Assembly: GCF_009938205.1 (NCBI RefSeq)
Contig: NZ_AP019654.1
Span: forward strand, 1,054,001 to 1,118,000
Length of the DNA stretch: 64,000 nucleotides
Reading direction: 5' to 3'
Source of the DNA: Vibrio panuliri
Lineage (GTDB): Bacteria; Pseudomonadota; Gammaproteobacteria; Enterobacterales; Vibrionaceae
Shown here: positions 19,240 through 31,967 of the stretch, one piece after another
Layout: each line of letters begins with the position of its first letter
Numbering within the stretch: position 1 is the first letter of the stretch
Program-made: the position numbers and the translations under genes
Notes under the pieces: generated by a model
The model's database searches: none
Told to the model about the DNA's origin: nothing
The model's input: only the letters and a program-made list of their open reading frames with translations

Positions 19240-20106
19240 TTAAAACATACTGATTTGCGACTGCCCATCTATCGCAGGGAAAAGGGCGAGTGGCGAGAGT
19301 GCTACCTTGTCTGCTAGCGCTTTATAGAGTTGGAGTGCTAACTCTGGAGCCAAGGCATTATCAGGGGTGTGAATCATTAAATAAGGCTGTTTTCCTTGGT
19401 TTATCCACTCAGGCAGCTTAGTTAACCAAGGTTTAAAAAAAGAGAGGTTCGCATCGAGCTCTGGATGGCCGATAAAACGGATCATAGGGTGGTTAGCCGT
19501 TGAGATTGCGTGTACGGGGACGCGTGGTTTTTTCTGCTGGGCATCAATGATCACTTCATTGTTTGGCTCAGCGGCAAACACCGGTCGACTGTCCATAATA
19601 ATGCGATCAATTCCCGCTTCGATAAGCCAATGGTTGAAGCGTTTTTCATCCTCATTTTTGGCAAAGTAACCAAGATGACGTACCTCAATGCCTAGTGGAA
19701 AATTTGGTGGAAACAGAGCGCAAAATTTTTGCAGTGTCGGCAGGTCAGCGGGTGTAAACGCTGCGGGCAATTGAATCGTCCATTGACCGATTCGTTCATG
19801 TAATGGGGCCATCACATGCATAAATTCCTTTAACTGGGCTTGGCAACCTTTGAGCATTTGCTGATGGGTAATGGCCTTGGGTAGTTTAAAAGTAAAGCGA
19901 AAGTTATCATGACTAGCCGCATACCAGTTACGTACTGTGATGAGATTCGGTGTGGCGTAAAAGGTCGTATTGCCTTCCACGGTATGAAAGACACTGGCGT
20001 ATTTTTCCAACCTCTCAGCGGGCTTAGTGCCACTGCCGTAGAAGCTTTGTTGCCACTGATTATGTGACCACATGGTTAAACCAAGTCGAAGGGGTAGGTC
20101 AGTCAT
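19240..20106 (-). CDS. DUF72 domain-containing protein (YecE-like)
   Basis: 288-residue DUF72 protein with a predicted TIM-barrel-like fold. Family marks: GLTMWSHNQW at the N-terminus, then FHTVEGNTTFYATP, FRFTFKLPKAITH, the QLPAAF segment and GIEVRHLGYF, and a C-terminal MIHTPDNALAPELA. The function is unknown. In E. coli the homologue yecE also lies near cmoA/cmoB, so the neighbourhood is conserved. It is read leftwards, 103 bases before cmoA. Confidence 0.9.
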   Translation of the reverse strand: MTDLPLRLGLTMWSHNQWQQSFYGSGTKPAERLEKYASVFHTVEGNTTFYATPNLITVRNWYAASHDNFRFTFKLPKAITHQQMLKGCQAQLKEFMHVMAPLHERIGQWTIQLPAAFTPADLPTLQKFCALFPPNFPLGIEVRHLGYFAKNEDEKRFNHWLIEAGIDRIIMDSRPVFAAEPNNEVIIDAQQKKPRVPVHAISTANHPMIRFIGHPELDANLSFFKPWLTKLPEWINQGKQPYLMIHTPDNALAPELALQLYKALADKVALSPLALFPAIDGQSQISMF

Positions 20107-20415
20107 CTTGATTCTGTTTAATTTCCTTGTTTCGCCGCGACAATCAAATTGCTAAAAATTCCTAGTTAAAGCGGGTTTAACAATCCTCGCTCAAGCTTAT
20201 ATCTTACGCTATAATCGCTGCCAATTTTTACTATTGATGGGCTTTTACCCTTTTGCTGGTTTAAAAAGCATCAATAGAGAGTAAATCGCAATAAATTGTA
20301 TGCTGAATGGTCGATTTTGTGCGGCTTTCAGCGTATAAATGGAACTTTGGTCTGCTAATATTTTTCCTCTTAGCAGACAGTATTATCAATATTTAGAGAG
20401 ATTGGGAATTTCATT
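20107..20415. other. Intergenic region between divergent DUF72 gene and aspS
   Basis: Contains a plausible -10 element TATAAT at 20210-20215 on the plus strand about 200 bases before aspS; no convincing -35 was seen. No open frame or repeat recognised. Confidence 0.35.
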
Positions 20416-22194
20416 ATGCGTACCCATTACTGTGGTCACCTGAACAAGTCCCTTGCAGGACAAACTGTAGAACTATGCGGCTGGGTTAATCGCCGTCGTG
20501 ATTTAGGCGGTCTTATTTTTATCGATATGCGAGATCGTGAAGGCGTTGTTCAGGTAGTTGTCGATCCAGATATGGCGGATGCTTACAAAGTAGCAGAGCA
20601 ACTACGTAATGAATTCTGTATCAAACTAACTGGTGAAGTTCGCGCACGTCCTGACAGCCAAGTAAATGCTGGCATGGCGACTGGTGAAGTTGAGATTCTG
20701 GCTACAGGTCTTGAAATCATTAACCGCAGCGACGTTCTACCTCTAGACTTCAACCAAAAGAACTCTGAAGAACAACGTCTAAAATACCGTTACCTAGATC
20801 TTCGTCGCCCAGAAATGAGTGATCGCATCAAACTACGTGCTAAAGCATCAAGCTTTGTACGTCGCTTCCTAGATGACAACGGTTTCCTAGATATTGAAAC
20901 GCCAGTACTGACTAAAGCAACACCAGAAGGTGCTCGTGACTACCTAGTACCAAGCCGTGTACACAAAGGCAGCTTCTACGCACTACCTCAATCACCACAG
21001 CTATTTAAACAGCTGCTAATGATGTCTGGTTTTGACCGTTACTACCAAATCGTTAAGTGTTTCCGTGACGAAGATCTACGTGCTGACCGTCAACCAGAGT
21101 TCACTCAGATCGATATTGAAACGTCATTTATGACGGCTGAGCAAGTACGTGAAGTGACTGAAAACATGGTTCGCGATATGTGGCAAGAGCTACTAAACGT
21201 AGACCTAGGTCAGTTCCCTGTAATGCCATTTAGCGAAGCGATCCGTCGTTTTGGTTCTGATAAGCCAGACCTACGTAACCCACTAGAGCTAGTAGATGTT
21301 GCAGATCTTGTGAAAGATGTCGACTTCAAAGTGTTCTCTGGCCCAGCTAACGATGAGAAAGGTCGCGTTGCGGTTATCCGTGTACCAGGTGGTGCTGAGC
21401 TAACTCGTAAGCAAATCGACGGCTACGCAGAGTTTGTCGGTATCTACGGCGCGAAAGGTCTAGCATGGATGAAGGTTAACGACCGTGCAGCTGGCATGGA
21501 AGGTATCCAATCTCCAGTGGCTAAATTCCTAAGCGAAGAAGTGATCAACGGCATTCTAGATCGCACTCAAGCTGAATCTGGCGACATCATCCTATTCGGC
21601 GCAGATCGTGCAAACATCGTTGCTGAAGCACTGGGTGCTCTACGTCTTAAACTAGGTAAAGATCTAGGTCTGACTAACGAGAACTCTTGGGCGCCACTAT
21701 GGGTTGTTGACTTCCCAATGTTTGAAGAAGACGACGAAGGCAACCTACATGCGATGCACCACCCATTCACTTCGCCTCTAGGCTTAACGGCTGAAGAACT
21801 AAAAGCGAACCCTGCATCTGCAAACTCTAACGCTTACGACATGGTTCTAAACGGCTACGAAGTGGGCGGTGGTTCTGTACGTATTCACAACGCTGAAATG
21901 CAAGCGGCAGTATTTGATATCCTAGGCATTGATGCAGACGAGCAAAAACTGAAGTTTGGCTTCCTGCTAGAAGCTCTGAAGTTTGGTACACCGCCACACG
22001 CAGGCCTTGCGTTCGGTCTAGACCGTCTAGTGATGCTGCTATGTGGTACTGAAAACATCCGTGATGTTATCGCATTCCCTAAAACTACCGCGGCGGCGTG
22101 TCTACTTACAGACGCTCCAAGCGTTGCAAACCCAGCAGCACTTGAAGAGCTAGCAATTGCTGTAACGGTTGCAAAAGAGAAAGCTGCAGAGTAA
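20416..22194 (+). CDS. aspS: Aspartyl-tRNA synthetase
   Basis: Class II synthetase that charges tRNA-Asp. 592 residues, the bacterial length. N-terminal OB-fold anticodon-binding domain (about 1-105), catalytic domain with motif 2 ([19 protein letters not shown], near 215-235), a bacterial GAD insertion (about 290-420) and motif 3 ([13 protein letters not shown] near 535). Codon use is strongly biased towards vibrio optimal codons, as for a highly expressed gene. Monocistronic, with its own terminator. Confidence 0.98.
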   Translation: MRTHYCGHLNKSLAGQTVELCGWVNRRRDLGGLIFIDMRDREGVVQVVVDPDMADAYKVAEQLRNEFCIKLTGEVRARPDSQVNAGMATGEVEILATGLEIINRSDVLPLDFNQKNSEEQRLKYRYLDLRRPEMSDRIKLRAKASSFVRRFLDDNGFLDIETPVLTKATPEGARDYLVPSRVHKGSFYALPQSPQLFKQLLMMSGFDRYYQIVKCFRDEDLRADRQPEFTQIDIETSFMTAEQVREVTENMVRDMWQELLNVDLGQFPVMPFSEAIRRFGSDKPDLRNPLELVDVADLVKDVDFKVFSGPANDEKGRVAVIRVPGGAELTRKQIDGYAEFVGIYGAKGLAWMKVNDRAAGMEGIQSPVAKFLSEEVINGILDRTQAESGDIILFGADRANIVAEALGALRLKLGKDLGLTNENSWAPLWVVDFPMFEEDDEGNLHAMHHPFTSPLGLTAEELKANPASANSNAYDMVLNGYEVGGGSVRIHNAEMQAAVFDILGIDADEQKLKFGFLLEALKFGTPPHAGLAFGLDRLVMLLCGTENIRDVIAFPKTTAAACLLTDAPSVANPAALEELAIAVTVAKEKAAE

Positions 22195-22217
22195 CTAACG
22201 TTGCTAATCAAATAGCT

Positions 22218-22245
22218 AAAAGCCACTTCTTGAAGTGGCTTTTTT
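22218..22245 (+). terminator. aspS terminator
   Basis: AAAAGCCACTTC (22218-22229) / GAAGTGGCTTTT (22232-22243) with a two-base loop and T run. Confidence 0.9.
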
Positions 22246-22271
22246 CGTTTAAGTGCACAGCGCCTTTAATA

Positions 22272-22676
22272 CTAGGCTTGAGAATGTTGTTTAATAAAGT
22301 CGTGTGGGTAGAGAAACAGTGTCCGTTGCTTGAGGTAGTCAAACCATTGCAAACCGTCTGAGCGCTGCAACATATCGATGATCGAGTCATCCTCAATAAA
22401 GACATGTCCCATTTCCCACTCTTGGTACATTCGTTGTGTGAGCTCGGATTCCAATAAGGTGGTGACGTTACTGTGTCTTGTATCGGATGCGATCACTTTA
22501 TATAGCTCATCAATCACGTGATTCTCCCCTTCAATATATTGAATAAAGCCTCCAGAATGGGAGATAAGAAATCCGGTGATATTAAGTTTGGCGTTTTTTT
22601 CTATTGCGGCTTTGAGTAGCGTGTTGATATCTATACTGCCAAGCGTGGCGTGACTGCGGTATAAAATAAACTTCAT
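22272..22676 (-). CDS. BLUF-domain blue-light photoreceptor
   Basis: 134-residue protein made of a single BLUF domain, which binds FAD and senses blue light. Key residues are present: Tyr6 (ILYRS), Asn28 (EKNAKLNITGF) and Gln46 (GGFIQYIEG), which match the Tyr-Asn-Gln set of PixD/AppA. A short C-terminal helix region follows, as in short BLUF proteins. The start codon overlaps the stop of the preceding GGDEF gene by four bases, so the two are translationally coupled, and the BLUF protein probably controls that diguanylate cyclase in trans. Confidence 0.88.
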   Translation of the reverse strand: MKFILYRSHATLGSIDINTLLKAAIEKNAKLNITGFLISHSGGFIQYIEGENHVIDELYKVIASDTRHSNVTTLLESELTQRMYQEWEMGHVFIEDDSIIDMLQRSDGLQWFDYLKQRTLFLYPHDFIKQHSQA

Positions 22677-23431
22677 CGACGTTTCCTTTTGTTTTTATAC
22701 ATCAAAGAGTCGGCAATCTTGATGGTCTTGAACAGGTCGAAATCTTTGTTGTATGTCCAACCGACACTGTATTGGATGTCATTTCCCAACTGTCTACTGA
22801 CTCGTTCCGTGAGTTGGTGAGGTTCAATATGGTTATTGAGTAGAATGACGACAAACTCATCGCCACCGTAGCGAAAAACAAAATCACTCACACGGACAGA
22901 CTCAATCAGCACTTTTGAAAACGCTTGCAATGTCTGGTTGCCGACTTCGTGCCCGTGGCGATCATTCAACTGTTTAAAGTTATCTAAGTCAAAGAAAAAC
23001 AACAGGAAACTCTCTTGAGAAAGGCGTTTGTCAAGCGACTTCAAATAGTCAAAAGAGAGTGCCCCAGTTAAACTGTCTTTGATGCTGAAATCTTTCATGA
23101 TGCCAGTGTTAAACTCAATCAACTCGATATACCTTAATCCCATCTTTTGATAGGTTTGGCCATCAAGCGTTAAGTTAAAAGCAAATCGTGCGGTGTGGTG
23201 TAAGATATCGATTTTTTTATCGATAGTGCGGTTAGTAATATGGTTTTGATTGAGGAGTTTTTGCTCGCAACTTACGTCGCTCATTAGATAACAGAGCACA
23301 TCAAAAGCGTAACAGATGTCGTTGAGTTCAAGATCGGGTAATTGCTCAGCCAAATAAAGCCTGATCCTTGAGGCTTGTCTGACTAAATCACTCTCTATGG
23401 TACCGCCAAATTTGGAGTACGTCTTCTCCAC
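22673..23431 (-). CDS. Diguanylate cyclase (GGDEF protein)
   Basis: 252-residue soluble protein predicted to make cyclic di-GMP. A helical N-terminal region (about 1-110) of no recognised family is followed by a GGDEF domain (about 115-250) with DSLTGA, FFDLDNFKQLND, the active site GGDEF at 189-193 and the inhibitory I-site RVSD at 180-183, five residues upstream, so both catalysis and product inhibition look intact. No membrane segment. First gene of a two-gene operon with the BLUF photoreceptor. Confidence 0.92.
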   Translation of the reverse strand: MEKTYSKFGGTIESDLVRQASRIRLYLAEQLPDLELNDICYAFDVLCYLMSDVSCEQKLLNQNHITNRTIDKKIDILHHTARFAFNLTLDGQTYQKMGLRYIELIEFNTGIMKDFSIKDSLTGALSFDYLKSLDKRLSQESFLLFFFDLDNFKQLNDRHGHEVGNQTLQAFSKVLIESVRVSDFVFRYGGDEFVVILLNNHIEPHQLTERVSRQLGNDIQYSVGWTYNKDFDLFKTIKIADSLMYKNKRKRR

Positions 23432-23749
23432 CTATTTTCCCCACATGACTAGCATCAATAATGCAACATTTTGAGTATAGTGTGGCTAATGAGCGAATGG
23501 GATAGCCGGAATAAAATATCAACGGATAGTTTATTTAATAGGGGTTATCGCATTGAAAAATGTGTCTTTTGTCTCATTTTAGTGCAAGTGAATGCAGTGT
23601 TTACCCGAGTTACGTCAAGGTGTTTGGTTCAGCGAGAATGTCTTGGTCTACAGACAAGGCGACAAGCGCGTATAACGATGGCAGATAGTCTGTTTTAGCC
23701 AGAGGGCGCCAATGCCTCCCTCCAGCCGAAGTGTTTTCTCTAAGCTTTT
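23432..23749. other. Intergenic region with second copy of the interspersed repeat
   Basis: Contains the GGDEF-BLUF promoter region by position and the repeat at 23615. No other feature recognised; the weakly structured GC-rich piece at 23700-23725 is not a clear terminator. Confidence 0.4.
23615..23670 (+). repeat. Short interspersed repeat, copy 2
   Basis: Begins TCAAGGTGTTTGGTTCAGCG, one base different from copy 1 at 8903. The hairpin part differs in sequence but still forms CTTG(G)TCT / AGACAAG around AC, and is followed by GCGC, as in copy 1. Conserved head, changed but still paired stem. Confidence 0.55.
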
Positions 23750-24445
23750 TTAAGGCAGTTTTATCTCTTTCCACTCTCCCGGCTGTAAATCGCCAAGTGC
23801 AATATCGCCAATTGAAAAACGAATTAAGCGCAGAGTAGGAAAGCCGATGTGAGCCGTCATTCGACGCACTTGGCGGTTACGGCCTTCAATAATGGTAATG
23901 GCTAACCAAGTTGTAGGGATGTTTGCGCGAAAACGCACTGGAGGATTGCGCTCCCACACTTGCGGTTCAGGCATGATGTCGACTTTTGCTGGCAGTGTCA
24001 TGCCATCTTTCAGTTCGACACCTTGACGCAGTTTGTCTAAGTCAGCCTCTGTTGGGGCGCCGTCCACTTGAACCCAGTAGGTTTTTGGAGACTTAGATTG
24101 CGGCTGAGTCAGTTTGGCTTGCAAGATGCCATCATTCGTGAGCACTAACAAGCCTTCGCTATCGCGATCAAGACGACCAGCAGCGTAGACATCTTTAACA
24201 GAAATAAAGTCTGCGAGGGTTTTACGGCCGTCACCATCGGTGAACTGGGTGAGGGTGTCAAACGGCTTGTTAAAGACAATCACCTTCCGATCTTCAGGCT
24301 TCACTCTTGGCTTGTTTGAAGTGCTTTTCTTGCGTCTAGAAGAAGAGCTCTGGTTGGGCTTACCGAACTTGTCTGATTGTTTGAAACGTTTTGTCGTACG
24401 TTGAGTGGATTTATTTGAAGACGGACGACTTGAACGTGCCTGCAT
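23750..24445 (-). CDS. rluE: 23S rRNA pseudouridine(2457) synthase
   Basis: Pseudouridine synthase of the RsuA/RluE type acting on 23S rRNA. 231 residues from the ATG at 24445; a longer frame exists, but this start gives a basic Ser-rich N-terminus like E. coli RluE and has AGGG upstream. Catalytic motif [19 protein letters not shown] is followed by [20 protein letters not shown] near the C-terminus; both match RluE closely. As in RluE, there is no S4 domain. Upstream lies the divergent icd gene. Confidence 0.92.
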   Translation of the reverse strand: MQARSSRPSSNKSTQRTTKRFKQSDKFGKPNQSSSSRRKKSTSNKPRVKPEDRKVIVFNKPFDTLTQFTDGDGRKTLADFISVKDVYAAGRLDRDSEGLLVLTNDGILQAKLTQPQSKSPKTYWVQVDGAPTEADLDKLRQGVELKDGMTLPAKVDIMPEPQVWERNPPVRFRANIPTTWLAITIIEGRNRQVRRMTAHIGFPTLRLIRFSIGDIALGDLQPGEWKEIKLP

Positions 24446-27004
<2,559 letters not shown>

Positions 27005-27059
27005 TGGTTGAATAGGCTCGGCTGTCGCTGAGCCTAATAATGCATAAATTCTAAGTAAA

Positions 27060-27083
27060 AAACCCGCCTGTTGGCGGGTTTCA
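27060..27083. terminator. Bidirectional terminator between icd and cspD
   Basis: AAACCCGCC (27060-27068) / GGCGGGTTT (27073-27081), loop TGTT, with T-rich flanks on both strands. A weaker hairpin AGGCTCGGC/GCTGAGCCT lies just after the icd stop at 27014-27035. Confidence 0.8.
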
Positions 27084-27103
27084 TTGTTCTACATCGGCAG
27101 CGT

Positions 27104-27325
27104 TTATTTTGCTGGCAGTGCTTCCAGCGGCGTTACTACACTAGCGTGATATCCTTTAGGACCTTCTTCTACTTCGAACACTACTTGTTGGCCAGCTTTC
27201 AGAGTACGATAACCGTCCATCTGGATAGTCGAATAATGTGCGAACACATCACTGTCTTCCCCTTCCGGACAAATAAAACCAAATCCTTTGGCGTTGTTAA
27301 ACCATTTTACTGTACCTGTAGCCAT
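27104..27325 (-). CDS. cspD: Cold-shock-like protein CspD
   Basis: Single-strand nucleic acid binding protein of the cold-shock domain family. 73 residues from the ATG at 27325 (MATGTVKWFNN), matching the 74-residue E. coli CspD; a codon three positions upstream is also a possible start but less likely. RNP1 KGFGFI and RNP2 VFAHY are present, and STIQMDGYRTLKAGQ is typical of CspD rather than CspA. CspD inhibits replication in stationary phase in E. coli. It is divergent from clpS-clpA, a conserved arrangement. Confidence 0.95.
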   Translation of the reverse strand: MATGTVKWFNNAKGFGFICPEGEDSDVFAHYSTIQMDGYRTLKAGQQVVFEVEEGPKGYHASVVTPLEALPAK

Positions 27326-27795
27326 GCTATACATCCCTCATGCATATAGTTGTTAGTTACCTGATTGGCTGCACTCCTGTACGCCAATTCGCTAAGTGAA
27401 TATCCATTCAAGCGCTGCCGAAATTTCAATCACTTATTTTCCAGAGTAGTCAATGCGCGAGCACAGTCAATAGTAAAAAGGTATTACTTGCTAAATATTT
27501 GAATACAAACTTGCTTCATCTTTTACATTATAATAACCGCGTTTACTGTGGTAGCATCAAAAAGTGAGAAGATTGATAGGCTTTTGTTGTTAATTTAATC
27601 AGTTTCGGTTTTACGTTCGTAAGATGTGTAAAAAGAAAGAAATGTTTTATTTGCAGCGATACAATTGCTAGATTAGTCTCTAAGTATGGGCGTTTTTAAC
27701 TGCTTGTGCTTTTTGCTCTTATTAAGAGATTTATCCATCTTTTCCGTACAGCGAAGTGTTAAAATAACAGCGAAACTATCTAAACAATACGTATC
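27326..27795. other. Intergenic region between divergent cspD and clpS
   Basis: 470 AT-rich bases with the promoters of both directions. A possible -10 TAAAAT at 27760-27765 precedes clpS, and a small perfect palindrome CTCTTA-T-TAAGAG lies at 27716-27728. No open frame or RNA gene recognised. Confidence 0.35.
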
Positions 27796-28116
27796 ATGAG
27801 CAAACATTTTGAATGGGTAACTCCAGACTCAGATCTACTGGAGTTAGAGAAAACAGCGGTTAAACCGCCGTCGATGTACAACGTTGTGTTAAACAACGAC
27901 GACTACACGCCAATGGATTTTGTGATTGAAATTCTTGAGCGCTTCTTTTCAATGGATATAGACAAAGCAACACAAGTGATGCTTCAGGTTCACTATGAAG
28001 GTAAAGCTGTTTGTGGCACCTTTACCGCAGAAGTAGCAGAAACGAAAGTAGCCCAAGTTACAATGTATTCAAAGGAAAATGAGCACCCACTACTGTGCAC
28101 AATGGAACAAGCTTAA
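27796..28116 (+). CDS. clpS: ATP-dependent Clp protease adaptor ClpS
   Basis: Adaptor that delivers N-end-rule substrates to ClpAP. 106 residues, the E. coli length. The core [20 protein letters not shown] carries the conserved substrate-pocket residues (Asn and Asp of NNDDYTPM), followed by [14 protein letters not shown]. Immediately followed by clpA after 47 bases, with the strong ribosome binding site TAGGAGG before clpA. Confidence 0.97.
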   Translation: MSKHFEWVTPDSDLLELEKTAVKPPSMYNVVLNNDDYTPMDFVIEILERFFSMDIDKATQVMLQVHYEGKAVCGTFTAEVAETKVAQVTMYSKENEHPLLCTMEQA

Positions 28117-28163
28117 AGCTTGGCCGAACAATTACAATTAGGTTGTTCTTTTAGGAGGTCCTT

Positions 28164-30431
28164 ATGCTGAATAAAGAGTTAGAGTCGAGTCTCAACGGCG
28201 CATTTGCTCGCGCACGAGATAAAAGACATGAGTTTATGACTGTCGAGCACCTCCTGCTAGCGTTACTAGAGAACGACGCTGCTCGAGACGCGCTTGCAGC
28301 CTGTCAAGCTGATATTGATGCCTTACGCAACGAGCTTGACGTATTTATCGATCAAACCACCCCTTTAATTCCTGAAAACGACGAAACTCGTGAAACCCAG
28401 CCGACATTGAGCTTCCAGCGTGTATTACAACGCGCCGTATTCCATGTTCAATCGTCTGGACGCAGCGAAGTGACTGGCGCTAACGTGCTTGTGGCTATTT
28501 TCAGTGAGCAAGAGTCTCACGCGGCGTACCTTTTGAAGAAAAACGATGTTAGCCGCTTAGATATTGTTAACTTTATTTCTCACGGCATTACCAAAGCTTC
28601 TGGATCAAACGATGAATCTTCCTCTGATTCATTCAGCAACGAAGCGCCTGCGGAAGAGGCAAACGGTGAAGAACGTCTCGAGAGTTTTGCCACTAACCTT
28701 AACCAAGTTGCGAAGAAAGGTCAGATTGATCCATTGATCGGACGTGACAAAGAGCTTGAAAGAACAATTCAAGTGCTTTGTCGCCGCCGTAAAAATAACC
28801 CGCTGTTAGTGGGTGAAGCTGGGGTAGGTAAAACTGCAATTGCGGAAGGTTTAGCATGGCGCATTGTTGAAGGACAAGTGCCAGAGATCATTAAAGACAG
28901 CGTGATCTACTCATTAGATATCGGTTCGCTGCTGGCGGGTACTAAGTATCGCGGTGATTTTGAAAAGCGTTTCAAAACTATTTTGAAGCAGCTTGAAAAA
29001 GAAGATGACGCGATTCTATTTATTGATGAAATTCATACCATCATTGGTGCGGGCGCGGCGTCGGGTGGTCAGGTAGATGCCGCGAACTTAATTAAACCGC
29101 TACTAAGTAGTGGTAAGTTACGCTGTATCGGTTCGACGACTTACCAAGAGTACAGCAACATTTTTGAGAAAGAGCGTGCATTGTCACGTCGTTTCCAGAA
29201 AATTGATGTAGTTGAACCTTCGATTGACGATACGACTAAGATCCTAATCGGTCTTAAGCCTAAATACGAAGCCCACCACGAAGTGCGTTACACCAACAAA
29301 GCGCTGCGTGCTGCGGTAGAGCTATCAGCCAAGTATATCAATGAGCGTCATCTGCCAGATAAAGCGATTGATGTGATTGATGAAGCAGGGGCGAGAAGTC
29401 GCCTTGCACCAGCAAGTCGCCGTAAGAAAACGGTCGGTGTTGCAGATATCGAAGCGATGGTCGCGAAGATGGCGCGTATTCCAGAAAAATCGGTTTCTTC
29501 GTCTGATAAAGAAGTACTGCAAACGCTTGATCAGAAGATGAAGATGCTGGTGTTTGGACAAGATGGCGCGATCGATGTACTCACGGAAGCGATCAAACTG
29601 ACGCGTGCAGGCTTAGGTGCAGAAAACAAACCAGTGGGTTCGTTCTTGTTTGCAGGTCCTACGGGTGTCGGTAAAACGGAAGTTACAGTACAACTTTCTA
29701 AACTGCTAGGCATTGAACTGCTGCGTTTCGATATGTCGGAATACGGTGAACGTCACTCTGTGAGCCGCTTGATTGGTGCGCCTCCAGGTTATGTTGGTTA
29801 TGACCAAGGTGGCTTGTTGACTGACGCGGTGATCAAACATCCTCACTCAGTGGTATTGCTGGATGAGATTGAGAAAGCGCACCCAGATATCTTTAACTTG
29901 CTGCTGCAAGTTATGGATAACGGTACGCTAACTGATAACAACGGACGCAAAGCCGATTTCCGTAACGTTATTCTGGTTCTGACCACCAACGCAGGTGTGC
30001 AGGAAACAGAAAAACGTTCAATTGGCTTGGTTCAACAAGACCATGCGCCTGATGCGATGGCGGAAATCAAGAAGGTATTCACTCCAGAGTTCCGTAACCG
30101 TCTCGACAACATCATGTGGTTCAATAGCCTAGATGAGCAAGTGATTGCTCAAGTTGTTGATAAGTTCATTGTTGAGCTACAAGCCCAGTTGGATGCACGT
30201 GGTGTATCTCTGGAAGTGGCCGATGAAGCTCGCCAATGGTTGGCGGTGAAAGGTTACGACAAAGCGATGGGTGCACGTCCAATGGGACGAGTTATCCAAG
30301 AGCAGTTGAAGAAACCGCTGGCTAACGAGCTTCTGTTTGGCTCATTAGTCGATGGTGGCACGGTACGTGTTACCTTGAAAGGTGACGAGCTTAAGTTCCA
30401 ATTTGATAAAGAAGCGGAACCTGTGCACTAA
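28164..30431 (+). CDS. clpA: ATP-dependent Clp protease ATP-binding subunit ClpA
   Basis: AAA+ unfoldase that feeds proteins to ClpP. 755 residues. N-terminal ClpS-binding domain (1-140), D1 ATPase with Walker A GEAGVGKT near 215 and Walker B ILFIDE near 282, D2 ATPase with GPTGVGKT near 496 and [10 protein letters not shown] near 565, and the ClpP-docking loop SIGLVQQD near 618. Shares an operon with clpS and ends at a clear terminator. Confidence 0.98.
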   Translation: MLNKELESSLNGAFARARDKRHEFMTVEHLLLALLENDAARDALAACQADIDALRNELDVFIDQTTPLIPENDETRETQPTLSFQRVLQRAVFHVQSSGRSEVTGANVLVAIFSEQESHAAYLLKKNDVSRLDIVNFISHGITKASGSNDESSSDSFSNEAPAEEANGEERLESFATNLNQVAKKGQIDPLIGRDKELERTIQVLCRRRKNNPLLVGEAGVGKTAIAEGLAWRIVEGQVPEIIKDSVIYSLDIGSLLAGTKYRGDFEKRFKTILKQLEKEDDAILFIDEIHTIIGAGAASGGQVDAANLIKPLLSSGKLRCIGSTTYQEYSNIFEKERALSRRFQKIDVVEPSIDDTTKILIGLKPKYEAHHEVRYTNKALRAAVELSAKYINERHLPDKAIDVIDEAGARSRLAPASRRKKTVGVADIEAMVAKMARIPEKSVSSSDKEVLQTLDQKMKMLVFGQDGAIDVLTEAIKLTRAGLGAENKPVGSFLFAGPTGVGKTEVTVQLSKLLGIELLRFDMSEYGERHSVSRLIGAPPGYVGYDQGGLLTDAVIKHPHSVVLLDEIEKAHPDIFNLLLQVMDNGTLTDNNGRKADFRNVILVLTTNAGVQETEKRSIGLVQQDHAPDAMAEIKKVFTPEFRNRLDNIMWFNSLDEQVIAQVVDKFIVELQAQLDARGVSLEVADEARQWLAVKGYDKAMGARPMGRVIQEQLKKPLANELLFGSLVDGGTVRVTLKGDELKFQFDKEAEPVH

Positions 30432-30447
30432 TCACTGAGATGAAACT

Positions 30448-30480
30448 AAAAAGCCAGAGCAAAATGCTCTGGCTTTTTTT
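30448..30480. terminator. clpA terminator, probably bidirectional
   Basis: AAAAAGCCAGAGCA (30448-30461) / TGCTCTGGCTTTTT (30465-30478), loop AAA, then T run; it also serves the convergent YdcF-like gene. Confidence 0.9.
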
Positions 30481-30493
30481 ATCCCGTGCCAAC

Positions 30494-31120
30494 TTAGTTA
30501 AGATGTGCTTTGACAGCCTGATAGGCCAACTCTACGGCTTCAGGGATTGGCTGCTCCACTTGAAACCCTTTTGCTGGGTAGTTCTTAATACGCTCAAAAT
30601 CGCCTAACATGGCCTCAACAACGGTAAACAACTCGATATCTTCGCTGAAGTAGTCAGCAAACGTCTGTTTCGTCGAGCTAACGGCGACATAGTCGACAGT
30701 ATGCGGCCACTGTTTTAAGAATGTCGCGTAGGCTCGTCTTTCCATGTAGGGCTTTTGCACCAGAATAAAGCGGCGAAAATCCAAATTGAGCTTGTTACAT
30801 AGTTCAGCACTAAACTGAACGTTTTCACCACTATTCGTAGATTGGTTTTCGATAATAATATCGCGACTCGGTACACCCATATCTCGCGCGATGGCGGCAA
30901 ATGTGTCGGCTTCGCTTTGCTCAAATACGCCTTCGGTCAGTCGTCCTAAGCCGCCTGAAAACAGGAGCTTGTCGGCCAAACCTTGCTGATATAAAGCCAC
31001 GGCATGTTCCGCAACACGGACGTCATTGCTACCTAATACCAGAATACAATCGGCTTGCTCAATCTGATGGTCAAGTTGCATATAGTGCCACAGTGTTTCA
31101 ATGTGCTGATAGAGTTTCAC
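30494..31120 (-). CDS. YdcF/ElyC family protein (DUF218)
   Basis: 208-residue DUF218 protein. Family marks: ADCILVLGSNDVRVAEHAV near 24, LLFSGGLGR near 54, and the NSGENVQFS and VQKPYMERRA segments. The fold is Rossmann-like; YdcF binds SAM in E. coli and other members act in envelope processes, but the role here is unknown. The GTG at 31120 with GAGAGG upstream is chosen over a TTG 24 bases earlier that lies inside the previous gene. Read in the same direction as, and just downstream of, the SDR gene. Confidence 0.85.
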   Translation of the reverse strand: MKLYQHIETLWHYMQLDHQIEQADCILVLGSNDVRVAEHAVALYQQGLADKLLFSGGLGRLTEGVFEQSEADTFAAIARDMGVPSRDIIIENQSTNSGENVQFSAELCNKLNLDFRRFILVQKPYMERRAYATFLKQWPHTVDYVAVSSTKQTFADYFSEDIELFTVVEAMLGDFERIKNYPAKGFQVEQPIPEAVELAYQAVKAHLN

Positions 31121-31130
31121 ATTTGCCTCT

Positions 31131-31952
31131 CTAGATGATTTCAAGCGTATGCTGAAAATGAAATTTGTAACCCAGTTCGCTTAGTTTGTCAGCGCGAATA
31201 TGCTTGTCTGCATCATGCACAAGCGGGGGGAGCGTGAGCGCTTGACCACTGCGTTCAACAGCAGTGCGGTAAAACTCCGCCTTGCTGGTGGTGTTGGGTG
31301 TGGTGGCATTGACCACTTGGTTATCGATATGAAAAGCAGCATAGCTGACACTACCAATCGCATCTGTGAGGTGAAGCATGTTGGCAGGGGCCTGATCGCT
31401 CACTTGTTTTAAATGGGTGACAAAACGGGAAGGGTGGCGATTTGGACCGACTAATCCGCTACAACGGACGATAGCAAACTCGATACCACTATCAATCAGC
31501 GCTTGTTCAGCTTGCAACATAATGAGCGCATTGGTCGAGAACTGATCGCTACTTTGAGCTTGCGCCAGCGTCGCCATCTCTTCCGACATACTCTCAGCTC
31601 GATTTGGATACACGGTGGTTGAACTGACCATCACCACTTTCTCAACTTTGAGCGTTTTTGCCGCATCAACCAGATGTTGCCAAAATTGAGCGTACTCATC
31701 GCCATTACCACGACGAAACCCTGGGGGAAAGCAACCAATAAGCATTTGCGGCTGGAAAGAGGCAAAGGCGGAGGCGGCTGATGAAGCGCCCTGAGCAAGG
31801 TCGACGACAATAGCCGGTATATCGGATGTCGATGCTTGTTTGGCACCTTCCAATGAGGTTTTGGTCACGACAACGCTATGACCTAAGTTGGCAAGATATT
31901 GACTAAGGGGTAGACCTAGCCATCCGCCGCCGACGATTCCGATTCGTTTCAT
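31131..31952 (-). CDS. NAD(P)-binding SDR/epimerase-like protein (YeeZ-like)
   Basis: 273-residue extended-SDR-like protein. The N-terminal dinucleotide-binding motif is GIVGGGWLGLPLSQYL; VVMVSSTTVYPN near 105 is the SDR strand-4 region with a Ser/Thr-rich site; IVRCSGLVGPNRHPSRF near 160 follows. Resembles E. coli YeeZ, whose substrate is unknown. The catalytic YxxxK is not evident. It is 15 bases downstream of the LysR gene and 10 upstream of the YdcF-like gene, so all three may share a transcript. Confidence 0.8.
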   Translation of the reverse strand: MKRIGIVGGGWLGLPLSQYLANLGHSVVVTKTSLEGAKQASTSDIPAIVVDLAQGASSAASAFASFQPQMLIGCFPPGFRRGNGDEYAQFWQHLVDAAKTLKVEKVVMVSSTTVYPNRAESMSEEMATLAQAQSSDQFSTNALIMLQAEQALIDSGIEFAIVRCSGLVGPNRHPSRFVTHLKQVSDQAPANMLHLTDAIGSVSYAAFHIDNQVVNATTPNTTSKAEFYRTAVERSGQALTLPPLVHDADKHIRADKLSELGYKFHFQHTLEII

Positions 31953-31967
31953 GTAGCGCTCCTATTG

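Noticed and set aside
27716..27728. Palindrome CTCTTA-T-TAAGAG before clpS as a regulatory site
   Set aside because: Only six bases per arm in AT-rich DNA; too likely by chance to assign.
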